DNA of 64,000 nucleotides from Granulimonas faecalis (GTDB lineage Bacteria; Actinomycetota; Coriobacteriia; Coriobacteriales; Atopobiaceae): NCBI RefSeq assembly GCF_022834715.1, contig NZ_BQKC01000001.1, positions 470,501 to 534,500 of the forward strand, read 5' to 3'. Shown piece by piece: positions 1 to 6,399 of this stretch (position 1 is its first letter; each line of letters starts with the position of its first letter). The notes under the pieces were generated by a model. It saw only the letters and a program-made list of their open reading frames with translations, ran no database searches and was not told where the DNA came from. The position numbers and the translations under genes were made by a program.

Positions 1-147
1 CAGGGTGTGATGGCCTTCTTGCTGTGGTCGTTCGTACTCGATGTCCTGGGGGTCGGGGCCGTGGCGGTACGGCAGGCCGTGAGGGGCCGCCGCGCCAGCC
101 GCATGGGGAGGCGCATGGCGGCAGAAAGGGCTGGTGCTCCATGCTGA
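1..147 (+). CDS. C-terminal end of a membrane protein (partial), probably ABC permease
   Basis: The open frame runs from base 1 to a TGA at 145-147 and encodes the last 48 residues of a protein that starts before the window. The first residues form a hydrophobic segment (MAFLLWSFVLDVLGVGAVAV) followed by a very basic tail rich in arginine, the usual end of an inner-membrane protein with a cytoplasmic C-terminus. It overlaps the start of the downstream ABC ATPase by seven bases, so translational coupling is likely and it is probably the permease partner. The family cannot be named from this fragment. Confidence 0.5.
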   Translation, partial: QGVMAFLLWSFVLDVLGVGAVAVRQAVRGRRASRMGRRMAAERAGAPC

Positions 148-820
148 CCTGTGAAGACCTCACGCTCTCGTTTGGGAGCCGCCCCGTCCTCGGCGACGCC
201 TCCCTATCCTTGCGGGAGGGCCAGGTCCTGGGCCTCGTGGCGCCCAACGGAAGCGGGAAAACGACACTGCTCAAAGCCCTGGCCGGAGCCCCTCTGGGGT
301 CGGCGAGGGGCGCGGTGCAGGCTGACGGGGTGCCGGGCTGCCGGACGGGCGATTATCAGGAGCTGGTGTTCTATGCGCCGGGTGACGGCTCGTTGCTCTA
401 CGGGGACCTGAACGCCCGCGACCATTTCGACCTGCTCGTGTCCCACTGGGGTATCGAGGATTCACCGGCGGAGCTCATGGAGCGGTGGGGGTCGCCGGAT
501 TGGGCCGCAAACCGGTGTTTCGCTACTCCCAGGGCATGAGGCAGCAGTTGGTTCTCGGCCTCGCGTTCTCGTCGCCCGCCAAGTACCTTCTGCTGGACGA
601 GCCCCTCAACGCCCTCGACCCCACGTGGAGCAGGCGTGCGCTCGGGTGGGTCAGGGCGGCGGCGGACGGGAGACGCGGGGTCCTCATGAGCTCCCATCTG
701 CTGGACACGATCGACGCCGTGTGCGACGGGATGGTCTTCATCAAGGGGCACGAGCTCGTGGAGGTTTCCTCCGGCCAAGGTGCCAGGGAGGCCTATGACC
801 GCCTCTATGGGGCGGTTTGA
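141..820 (+). pseudogene. ABC transporter ATP-binding protein, frameshifted
   Basis: An ATG at 141 opens an ABC ATPase: LTCEDLTLSFGSRPVL, then Walker A (APNGSGKTTLL, about residues 33-43). The frame runs to a TGA at 537-539, but the rest of the domain continues in the -1 frame from about 485: signature motif YSQGMRQQ, Walker B YLLLDEPLNALDP and switch histidine in MSSHLLD, ending at 820. Both halves together give about 226 residues, normal for a compact ABC ATPase, so one base seems to be missing, most simply from the G5 run at 487-491. It could be a real pseudogene, a slippage-controlled gene or a sequencing error. The substrate is unknown. It overlaps the upstream membrane protein, which is likely its permease. 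Confidence 0.75.
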
Positions 821-901
821 CCGAGCCGCCATCACGGGGTGCCCACAGCGGCCATGTATACTCAGGGACCGCGACGCCCGGCTGTGCCGGTGCCGCGCAG
901 G

Positions 902-976
902 GGGCGATTGGCGCAGCGGTAGCGCAGGTGCTTTACACGCACAAGGCCGGGGGTTCGAACCCCTCATCGCCCACCA
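902..976 (+). tRNA. tRNA-Val (anticodon TAC)
   Basis: Complete cloverleaf: acceptor GGGCGAT pairs with ATCGCCC, D stem GCGC/GCGC, anticodon loop TTTACAC giving anticodon TAC, T loop TTCGAAC, discriminator A and an encoded CCA end. The pair at the top of the anticodon stem is G-A, a minor irregularity. A TATACT box at 857-862 is a plausible -10 element. The gene sits alone between the ABC gene and murI. Confidence 0.95.
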
Positions 977-1029
977 GGGATTCCGCGGGCCGGCCTCAGG
1001 GCCGGCCCTTTCGTGTACGGAGGAGAGCC

Positions 1030-1920
1030 ATGGGAGACACGCGCCCCATCGGTGTGTTCGACTCGGGCCTCGGTGGCCTCACGGTGGCGCGCGCCATCGC
1101 CACGGAGCTCCCGAGCGAGTCCATCCGGTACTTCGGCGACACCGAGCGCTGCCCCTACGGCGAGCGCCCCCAGGACGAGGTGCGCGGCTTCGTGGCCCAG
1201 CTGGCCCGCTGGTTCGACGCCCGCGACGTCAAGCTCCTCGTGGTGGCCTGCAACACCGCCACGGCCGCCGGCCTCTCCGTGGCCCAGCGCATGCTTGACA
1301 TCCCGGTGCTGGGCGTCATCGTGCCCGGCGCCCGGGCCGTGGTCCAGGCCACCCATACCCGGCGCGTGGGGGTGCTCGCCACCAAGGGCACCTGCGACTC
1401 CGGCCGGTACCGGCGCGCCATCCACGCCCTGGACGCCGGCGTCCGGGTGTGGCAGGCGCCGAGCCCGCGCTCCGTGGAGATCGTGGAGCGGGCCGTGGCG
1501 TCGCCCCATGCCATGGGGCGGGACTGGATGGGCGACAAGGACTACCTCGACACCGAGGAGGCCCTGGCCGTGGCCGCCGAGGACCTCGCGCCCCTCATGG
1601 GCCACGGTATCGACGCCGTCATCCTCGGCTGCACGCACTTTCCCCTGCTCAAGCAGGTCTACCAGCGGGTGCTGGGGCCCGGCGTCACCATCGTGAGCTC
1701 GGCCGAGGAGACCGCCCGGGAGGTGCGCCAGTACCTCGGGCGGGCGGGGGAGCTCGCCCCCGAGGGCCACCAGGCCAAGTACCACTTCGCCACCACCTCG
1801 CCCGAGCTCGCGCAGTTCTGCGTGGCGGGCGAGTACGTCTTCGGCCGCAAGCTGGAGGCCGTGGAGCACGTGGACGTGGCCGACCTCGAGGCCCTGGCAT
1901 CCGAAGGCTGGCCGCTGTAG
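1030..1920 (+). CDS. murI: Glutamate racemase
   Basis: MurI interconverts L- and D-glutamate in the cytoplasm and supplies D-Glu for peptidoglycan stem peptides. The 296-residue protein begins GVFDSGLGGLTVARAI, carries the first catalytic cysteine in ACNTATAA (Cys74) and the second in GCTHFPLL (Cys201), all diagnostic of the Asp/Glu racemase family. The ATG at 1030 has a good ribosome site (GGAGGAG) just upstream; longer in-frame starts would run through the tRNA and are unlikely. murI, rph and rdgB are neighbours in many Gram-positive genomes, and the same order appears here, separated by repeats. Confidence 0.95.
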   Translation: MGDTRPIGVFDSGLGGLTVARAIATELPSESIRYFGDTERCPYGERPQDEVRGFVAQLARWFDARDVKLLVVACNTATAAGLSVAQRMLDIPVLGVIVPGARAVVQATHTRRVGVLATKGTCDSGRYRRAIHALDAGVRVWQAPSPRSVEIVERAVASPHAMGRDWMGDKDYLDTEEALAVAAEDLAPLMGHGIDAVILGCTHFPLLKQVYQRVLGPGVTIVSSAEETAREVRQYLGRAGELAPEGHQAKYHFATTSPELAQFCVAGEYVFGRKLEAVEHVDVADLEALASEGWPL

Positions 1921-1932
1921 GCCGTGGCGGGG

Positions 1933-1973
1933 TGTCCCACCACCCGGACACTTTTGTCCCAATGTTCGGGCAC
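1933..1973 (-). repeat. Repeat A, copy 1
   Basis: Starts 12 bases after the murI stop. Read on the minus strand it is GTGCCCGAACATTGGGACAA followed by AAGTGTCCGGGTGGTGGGACA. It is nearly identical to copies at 2470, 30398 and 32952. With the copy at 2470 it forms an outward-pointing inverted pair around the 2.0-2.5 kb repeat island. Confidence 0.8.
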
Positions 1974-2007
1974 CTTTTCCCAGCCTCGCTTCGGCCGTCG
2001 AATCGCC

Positions 2008-2238
2008 GTCACTTTGGTCGGCCCCCGGTCACGCGGTCGATGGAGGGCCCGGACATGCCGAAGGCCCCTCCGCCATGTCCGGGCTACACAATCCGCGAGA
2101 CAAGCGAAGTGGCAGGTGCGCCAGGCCCCCACCGTCATGCGCCACGGTGGCGCGATTCCTCGGCAAAGACGCCACGGTGGCACGGGGCGGCGAGCGCACA
2201 GCCGGGCCTGTGAGGGCGAGGGGCCCGACCAAAGTGAC
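2008..2238. repeat. Nested inverted repeats inside the murI-rph intergenic island
   Basis: The 689-base stretch between murI and rph has no credible gene. Inside the outer Repeat A pair lies an inverted pair GTCACTTTGGTCGGCCCC (2008-2025) and GGGCCCGACCAAAGTGAC (2221-2238). Inside that are an 11-bp hairpin GCCCGGACATG/CATGTCCGGGC (2048-2084, 16-base loop) and two Repeat B palindromes, GCGCCACGGTGGCGC near 2139-2153 and a variant near 2169-2184. A related GCCCGACCAACGTGACG sequence recurs near 30358. Confidence 0.75.
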
Positions 2239-2263
2239 GGGCTACGGGGCGGTCGCAGGCACT

Positions 2264-2401
2264 GCACCCGCAGAACGTTCTACGGGCGTTTGGCTACCCG
2301 TAGAAGCTTCCATGGGTGCCCTCGAACCGTCCCGGCACCCATGGAACGTTCTACGGGTGGTTTTTGCCTCCAGCGACACCCGTAGAAGGTTCTGCGGGTG
2401 C
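2264..2401. repeat. Repeat D array: four AGAACGTTCT-type palindromes
   Basis: Four imperfect palindromes of about 24-26 bp occupy 2264-2288, 2294-2319, 2335-2360 and 2376-2401. The consensus half-site is CACCCGTAGAA facing TTCTACGGGTG; centres are ACGT, AGCT, ACGT or AGGT. Spacing is regular (about 30-41 bases). They could be clustered operator sites, hairpin-forming repeats or mobile repeat units. No copy was noticed elsewhere in the window. Confidence 0.75.
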
Positions 2402-2469
2402 TCCTCTTGCCGCGCATGACAGGATGGCCAAGAAGACGGCCCGCCCGCCGAGGTGAAACTGAGACAAAA

Positions 2470-2509
2470 GTGCCCAACCATTGGGACAGAAGTGTCCGGG
2501 TGGCGGGAC
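2470..2509 (+). repeat. Repeat A, copy 2
   Basis: GTGCCCAACCATTGGGACAG followed by AAGTGTCCGGGTGGCGGGAC. It is the inverted partner of the copy at 1933-1973 and lies about 100 bases upstream of rph. Confidence 0.8.
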
Positions 2510-2609
2510 GACCGCTGGGACGGAGGCCGTGGGCCCCTGGTGGCGAAGGCCCCGCGGTCCCCGTGCTAGCATGCTGGTCGAAAACCCCGCACAACCCGAT
2601 CGGAGGACC

Positions 2610-3341
2610 ATGACCCTCGACGCTCCCCGCCACGACGGCCGCGCACCCGGCGACCTTCGCCCCGTCACCCTCACCCGCAACGTCATGAAGAACGCCCTCG
2701 GCAGCTGCATGGCCGAGTTCGGCGACACCCGGGTGCTCTGCGCCGCCACCATCGAGGACGGTGTGCCCGGGTGGCGCAAGGCGAGCCGCAAGGGGTGGGT
2801 CACCGCCGAGTACGCCATGCTGCCGGCATCCACCTCCACCCGCAGCCGCCGGGAGACCCGCAGCCGCAAGGGCCGCTCCATGGAGATAGAGCGCCTCATC
2901 GGCCGGAGCCTGCGGGCCGTGGTGAACATGCAGGCCTTGGGCGAGGTCACCGTCACCGTTGACTGCGACGTCATCCAGGCCGACGGGGGCACCCGCACCG
3001 CCTCGGTCACCGGCGCCTGGGTGGCCCTCCACGACGCCCTCGCCGAGTGGGTGCGGGCCGGCCGCATCCCCCGCCTGCCCCTCACCGGCCAGGTGGCCGC
3101 CGTGTCCATGGGCGTCGTGGACGGCCGCTGCCTCCTCGACCTCGACTACTCCGAGGACAGCCGCGCCGAGGTGGACATGAACCTCGTGGGCTGTGCCGAC
3201 GGCACATTGGTGGAGGTCCAGGGCACCGGGGAGCGCATCGCCTTCGACCGCGCCCAGCTCGACGCCCTCCTCGACCTGGGGCAGGGGGCCGTGGCCCGCC
3301 TCTGCGACCTCCAGACCGAGGTCACGGGGTTCCGGAAGTAG
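2610..3341 (+). CDS. rph: Ribonuclease PH
   Basis: RNase PH is a phosphorolytic 3'-to-5' exoribonuclease that trims tRNA 3' ends, using phosphate and releasing nucleoside diphosphates. The 243-residue protein is the usual family length and shows the start HDGRAPGDLRPVTLTRN, the core GWVTAEYAMLPAST, the arginine-rich loop SRRETRSRKGRS, and the phosphate/metal region CDVIQADGGTRTASVTGAWVAL and LDLDYSEDS. ATG at 2610 follows a GGAGG ribosome site; upstream lies the repeat island. A TGCTAGCAT sequence near 2564-2572 resembles an extended -10 box. Confidence 0.95.
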   Translation: MTLDAPRHDGRAPGDLRPVTLTRNVMKNALGSCMAEFGDTRVLCAATIEDGVPGWRKASRKGWVTAEYAMLPASTSTRSRRETRSRKGRSMEIERLIGRSLRAVVNMQALGEVTVTVDCDVIQADGGTRTASVTGAWVALHDALAEWVRAGRIPRLPLTGQVAAVSMGVVDGRCLLDLDYSEDSRAEVDMNLVGCADGTLVEVQGTGERIAFDRAQLDALLDLGQGAVARLCDLQTEVTGFRK

Positions 3342-3369
3342 GGCTCGCCCGGCGTGACGGGCATGCAGG

Positions 3370-3490
3370 CGCGCCACCGTGGTGCGATATCCCCCGCAGG
3401 CGCACCACCGTGGTGCGAGAATCGCCCTGTGACGCAGAAAAGCGCGCCACCGTGGTGCAAGGTCCCCGCGGACGCACCACCGTGGCGCCC
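3370..3490. repeat. Repeat B array: four GCACCACCGTGGTGC palindromes
   Basis: Four near-identical palindromes lie at 3370-3386, 3401-3418, 3442-3460 and 3473-3490 in the 166-base gap between rph and rdgB. The core is CGCACCACCGTGGTGCG with CGC or CGT variation in the arms. Spacers differ in length (about 12-23 bases) and sequence. The last copy ends just before the rdgB ribosome site, so the array would lie in any rph-rdgB transcript and could fold into serial hairpins. Confidence 0.8.
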
Positions 3491-3507
3491 TCAAGGAGGG
3501 AGGACCT

Positions 3508-4131
3508 GTGGTCCAAGAGGAGAGGACCGTGGTGGTGGCCACGGGCAACGCGCACAAGGTGGCCGAGATCGAGGCCATCCTGGCCCCGGTCATGGCCGGC
3601 ACGCGCTTCGTGGCCGTGGGCGAGCTCGACCTGCCCGACTGGGAGGACCCGGAGGAGGACGGCGACACGTTCCTCGCCAACGCCCTGATCAAGGCCCGGG
3701 CGGCCGCCGAGGCCACGGGCCTTCCCGCCGTGGCCGACGACTCCGGCCTCGTGGTGGACGCCTTGGGCGGCGAGCCCGGGATCTTCTCGGCGCGCTGGGC
3801 CGGCGTCCACGGCGACGACGCCGCCAACAACGCCAAGCTCGAGGCCTCCATGGCGGACGTGCCCGACGGCGCCCGGACGGCCCGCTTCCACTCGGCCGTG
3901 GCCCTTGTGGAGCCCGACGGCTCCTGGCTGGCCGGCGAGGGCGACTGCGAGGGTTCCATCGGGCGGGCGCAGGTGGGGGAGAACGGCTTCGGCTACGACC
4001 CGCTGTTCCTGCCCGACGAGACCCCGGGCCGCACCATGGCCCAGCTCACGGCCGATGAGAAGAACCGCATCTCGCACCGGTTCCACGCCCTGGAGGCCTT
4101 GGCGGCCGCCCTGGCCCACGGCCGCGACTAA
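3508..4131 (+). CDS. rdgB: XTP/dITP diphosphatase (RdgB/HAM1 family)
   Basis: This house-cleaning enzyme hydrolyses non-canonical purine triphosphates (XTP, dITP, ITP) to monophosphates and diphosphate, keeping deaminated bases out of nucleic acids. The 207-residue protein has the family N-terminus VVVATGNAHKVAEIEAIL, the catalytic AVADDSGLVVDALGGEPGIFSARW, then GFGYDPLFLPDE and a C-terminal SHRFHAL. The start is a GTG at 3508 with GGAGGGAGGA upstream; no better ATG exists. It follows rph as in the common murI-rph-rdgB order, with the Repeat B array in between. Confidence 0.95.
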   Translation: MVQEERTVVVATGNAHKVAEIEAILAPVMAGTRFVAVGELDLPDWEDPEEDGDTFLANALIKARAAAEATGLPAVADDSGLVVDALGGEPGIFSARWAGVHGDDAANNAKLEASMADVPDGARTARFHSAVALVEPDGSWLAGEGDCEGSIGRAQVGENGFGYDPLFLPDETPGRTMAQLTADEKNRISHRFHALEALAAALAHGRD

Positions 4132-4285
4132 CATCACGAATCAAAACGAATCTGGTATGTGTAGTCCACGTCGGTCGGCCATGTCGTCCCGCTGGGTCCT
4201 GTGTGCCGGGGGCATGATGGTAGACGTGCGACACTGGGACGGATTGTAGAGAGGCCGCAAGGCCAAGGGAAAGGAGAGCGCGGCG

Positions 4286-5020
4286 ATGAAACTCATCCGC
4301 GTGAAGGACTACGACGACATGAGCCGCAAGGTGGCCAACATCATCTCGGCCCAGGTCATCCTCAAGCCCAACTCGGTGCTCGGCCTCGCCACCGGCACCA
4401 CCCCCATCGGTGCCTACAAGCAGCTCATCGACTGGTATCACAAGGGCGACGTGGACTTCGCCGAGGTCTCCACCTACAACCTCGACGAGTACCGCGGCCT
4501 CACGGGCGACGACCCCCAGAGCTACCGCTACTTCATGAACACCCAGTTCTTCGACCACGTCGACATCGACAAGGCCAACACCCACGTGCCCGACGGCTCC
4601 AACCCCGACATCGAGGAGGCCTGCTCCTCCTACGACAAGATGGTCAAGGACGCCGGCTATGTGGACCTCCAGCTCCTGGGCATCGGCCGCAACGGCCACA
4701 TCGGCTTCAACGAGCCGGCGGACGCCTTCTCCAAGGGCACCCAGTGCGTGGACCTCACCGAGTCCACCATCGAGGCCAACTCCCGCCTCTTCGACGACCC
4801 TGAGGACGTCCCGCGCCAGGCCTACACCATGGGCGTGCAGACCATCATGAACGCCCGCATGATCGTGGTGGCCGCCACCGGCGAGGACAAGGCCCAGGCC
4901 GTCCACGACATGGTCTTCGGCGCCGTGACGCCCCAGTGCCCCGCCTCCATTCTGCAGCTGCACACCAACTGCGTGGTGGTGGCCGACGACGCGGCCCTGT
5001 CGCTCTGTCCCGGCCAGTAA
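4286..5020 (+). CDS. nagB: Glucosamine-6-phosphate deaminase
   Basis: NagB converts glucosamine 6-phosphate to fructose 6-phosphate and ammonia, linking amino-sugar use to glycolysis. The 244-residue protein shows VLGLATGTTPIGAYKQL (sugar-phosphate binding), STYNLDEYRGL (catalytic aspartate) and LGIGRNGHIGFNEP (catalytic histidine region), typical of the short Gram-positive NagB. ATG at 4286 follows AAAGGAGAG. It is monocistronic: about 150 bases separate it from rdgB and a strong terminator follows. No nagA is in view. Confidence 0.95.
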   Translation: MKLIRVKDYDDMSRKVANIISAQVILKPNSVLGLATGTTPIGAYKQLIDWYHKGDVDFAEVSTYNLDEYRGLTGDDPQSYRYFMNTQFFDHVDIDKANTHVPDGSNPDIEEACSSYDKMVKDAGYVDLQLLGIGRNGHIGFNEPADAFSKGTQCVDLTESTIEANSRLFDDPEDVPRQAYTMGVQTIMNARMIVVAATGEDKAQAVHDMVFGAVTPQCPASILQLHTNCVVVADDAALSLCPGQ

Positions 5021-5049
5021 GGGCGGCGAGACAAACGACGTGCCCCATG

Positions 5050-5090
5050 GGGCGCCCCGCGGCTTTTGGCCGCGGGGCGCCCTTTTTCTT
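5050..5090 (+). terminator. Rho-independent terminator after nagB
   Basis: Stem GGGCGCCCCGCGGC, loop TTTT, stem GGCCGCGGGGCGCCC, followed by TTTTTCTT. Confidence 0.9.
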
Positions 5091-5180
5091 GGGGCCGGCC
5101 GGGCGCCGTCTCCCGGCCTCTACAGACAAAGGAAACCGTTTACAGTCTTTTTTTAACCGTTCGCATGACGACGCCGGCCA

Positions 5181-5217
5181 CCCCCCCCCCCTTTTTTTCG
5201 ACCCCGGTGCCTACAAT
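5181..5217 (+). promoter_or_regulatory. C11-T7 homopolymer tract next to a TACAAT box
   Basis: Eleven Cs (5181-5191) run directly into seven Ts (5192-5198); a TACAAT box (5212-5217) follows and the next gene starts at 5248. With a 17-base spacer the -35 hexamer would fall across the C/T junction, where no good TTGACA is seen. Slipped-strand changes in this tract would alter promoter spacing. Promoter assignment is tentative. Confidence 0.4.
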
Positions 5218-5247
5218 AAAAATCAATCAAAACAGGAAGGAGTCGGC

Positions 5248-5742
5248 ATGGTCGGCGCAGTCGGCGGTTCCGTTGCCAGGTCCCCGTGGTTTCCTCCCGT
5301 AGCCGAGGCGGCGTCCGGCGTCCTCCTGCTCTGCGCCGGGCGTGCCCTCGCCCCGTGGGCCTTCGCGGGGGTAGCAGGCGCCGGCGGCGAGGTGGGTGCG
5401 ATCCATGCCGCGGTCTCTCCGGGCAATATCTCCACGGGCGTCGTGCTCGGGCTTCTCGTGCTGCTCGTCCTCGTGCCCGGGGCGGGCCTACTGACCGGTT
5501 TTGGCGGGGCGGGGTGCGTCCGGTGCGCGGCGGGCGGCCGTCTCTGCGCCCCGGTGTGGCTCGGGTGGGCGGCTGCGGCCCTCGTCGTGGGTTGGGCGGC
5601 GCTCTCGGCGCTCTCCCTGCTGGGGGTGGTCGATGCGGACATGCTCGTCTTCGGCCTCGCCTTCGGCTTCCCGACGGGGGTCCCGTGGGCCTTCCTGGCC
5701 GTCGGGTTCTGCGGCGGCATGGCTGTCCCGAGGAGGTTCTGA
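5248..5742 (+). CDS. Hypothetical small membrane protein
   Basis: A 164-residue protein with no recognised family. ATG at 5248 is preceded by AGGAAGGAG at a good distance. The sequence is strongly hydrophobic, with about four candidate membrane segments: around residues 20-45 (ASGVLLLCAGRALAPWAFAG), 62-82 (STGVVLGLLVLLVLVPGAGL), 104-126 (WLGWAAAALVVGWAALSALS) and 133-160 (VFGLAFGFPTGVPWAFLAVG). A cluster of cysteines (CVRCAAGGRLC) lies between segments two and three. It is monocistronic, with strong hairpins downstream. Function unknown; codon use fits the host. Confidence 0.6.
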   Translation: MVGAVGGSVARSPWFPPVAEAASGVLLLCAGRALAPWAFAGVAGAGGEVGAIHAAVSPGNISTGVVLGLLVLLVLVPGAGLLTGFGGAGCVRCAAGGRLCAPVWLGWAAAALVVGWAALSALSLLGVVDADMLVFGLAFGFPTGVPWAFLAVGFCGGMAVPRRF

Positions 5743-5762
5743 GGGGCGCGGCGGCATCATAG

Positions 5763-5820
5763 CCACGGTGAACGGGCCCGTGCCTGCAGCCACGCTGCGG
5801 ATGCGGGCCCGTTGCCGTGG
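5763..5820 (+). terminator. Large hairpin after the small membrane protein gene
   Basis: CCACGGTGAACGGGCCCG pairs with CGGGCCCGTTGCCGTGG (one mismatch), with an inner GCAGC/GCTGC stem in the loop. There is no T-run directly after it; it probably acts together with the next hairpin. Confidence 0.6.
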
Positions 5821-5824
5821 TCTG

Positions 5825-5875
5825 GCGCCCCCTTGCGACACGGTCGCGAGGGGGCGCCTTTCCGTTGTCTTTTGT
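5825..5875 (+). terminator. Rho-independent terminator
   Basis: GGCGCCCCCTTGCGAC pairs with GTCGCGAGGGGGCGCC across an ACG loop (16 bp, one wobble), followed by a T-rich tail TTTCCGTTGTCTTTT. Confidence 0.85.
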
Positions 5876-5933
5876 ATGACGGTCCGGGCGCCCGGTCGCG
5901 AGGGGCGGCCGGGCGGGTCCTTGGGCTGGGGAC

Positions 5934-6399
5934 GCCAAATATATCAATTCTAGCAACCAAAAGGTTCTAGGAGTCTGAAAGAGCGCCCTTTTCTTCTGCC
6001 GAGGCGGGGTCGGCCCCGCCGTGCCGCGCACAACCGTTTTCTACCTGCTGGTGCATGGGACATTGAGAACAATAGAGAAATCAATGCGGTTCTTGTTCCC
6101 ATAAAGAGAATAAAAACAGTACTCAGGATTTGTAATCGGCAGTTTCTTTTTTTGACAGAATAACCGGTATTTACCAGCGATTACTTTTGGGTAACGCATT
6201 TCTACCCTCCATTATAACAAAAATAAAAATAAAAGATATGGTTCGCAACGTGGAGAGTTGCAGATTGAAATCAGTCTTAACGTGATAGCTTTCCAAGTAC
6301 ATTCGCAATCGATGGTCTGCAGGCCCTGGGCAAACGGGGTCGGGGCACCGCCTGCCACCTTTCTCGGCCGCGGGCGGCCCCGAGTGCAAGGAGGAACTC
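5934..6399 (+). promoter_or_regulatory. AT-rich upstream region of the adhesin gene
   Basis: No gene is seen here. Base composition drops sharply from the GC-rich surroundings to an AT-rich stretch, especially 6055-6300. It contains a GC hairpin (GGCGGGG/CCCCGCC, 6003-6020), overlapping inverted pairs CATTGA/TCAATG (6061-6086) and GAACAA/TTGTTC (6067-6098), a TTGACA at 6152-6157, the short palindrome GGTATTTACC, and a TATAAC box at 6213-6218. No perfectly spaced -35/-10 pair was found. A ribosome site AAGGAGG precedes the adhesin ATG at 6400. Confidence 0.5.

Noticed and set aside
3370-3490. Possible mini-CRISPR array (four repeats)
   Set aside because: The repeats are short perfect palindromes with unequal 12-23-base spacers, other copies are dispersed, and no cas genes are present.
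5066-5302. Alternative ORF over the C11-T7 tract
   Set aside because: It has no ribosome site and overlaps the nagB terminator; the membrane protein frame starting at 5248 has a strong Shine-Dalgarno site.
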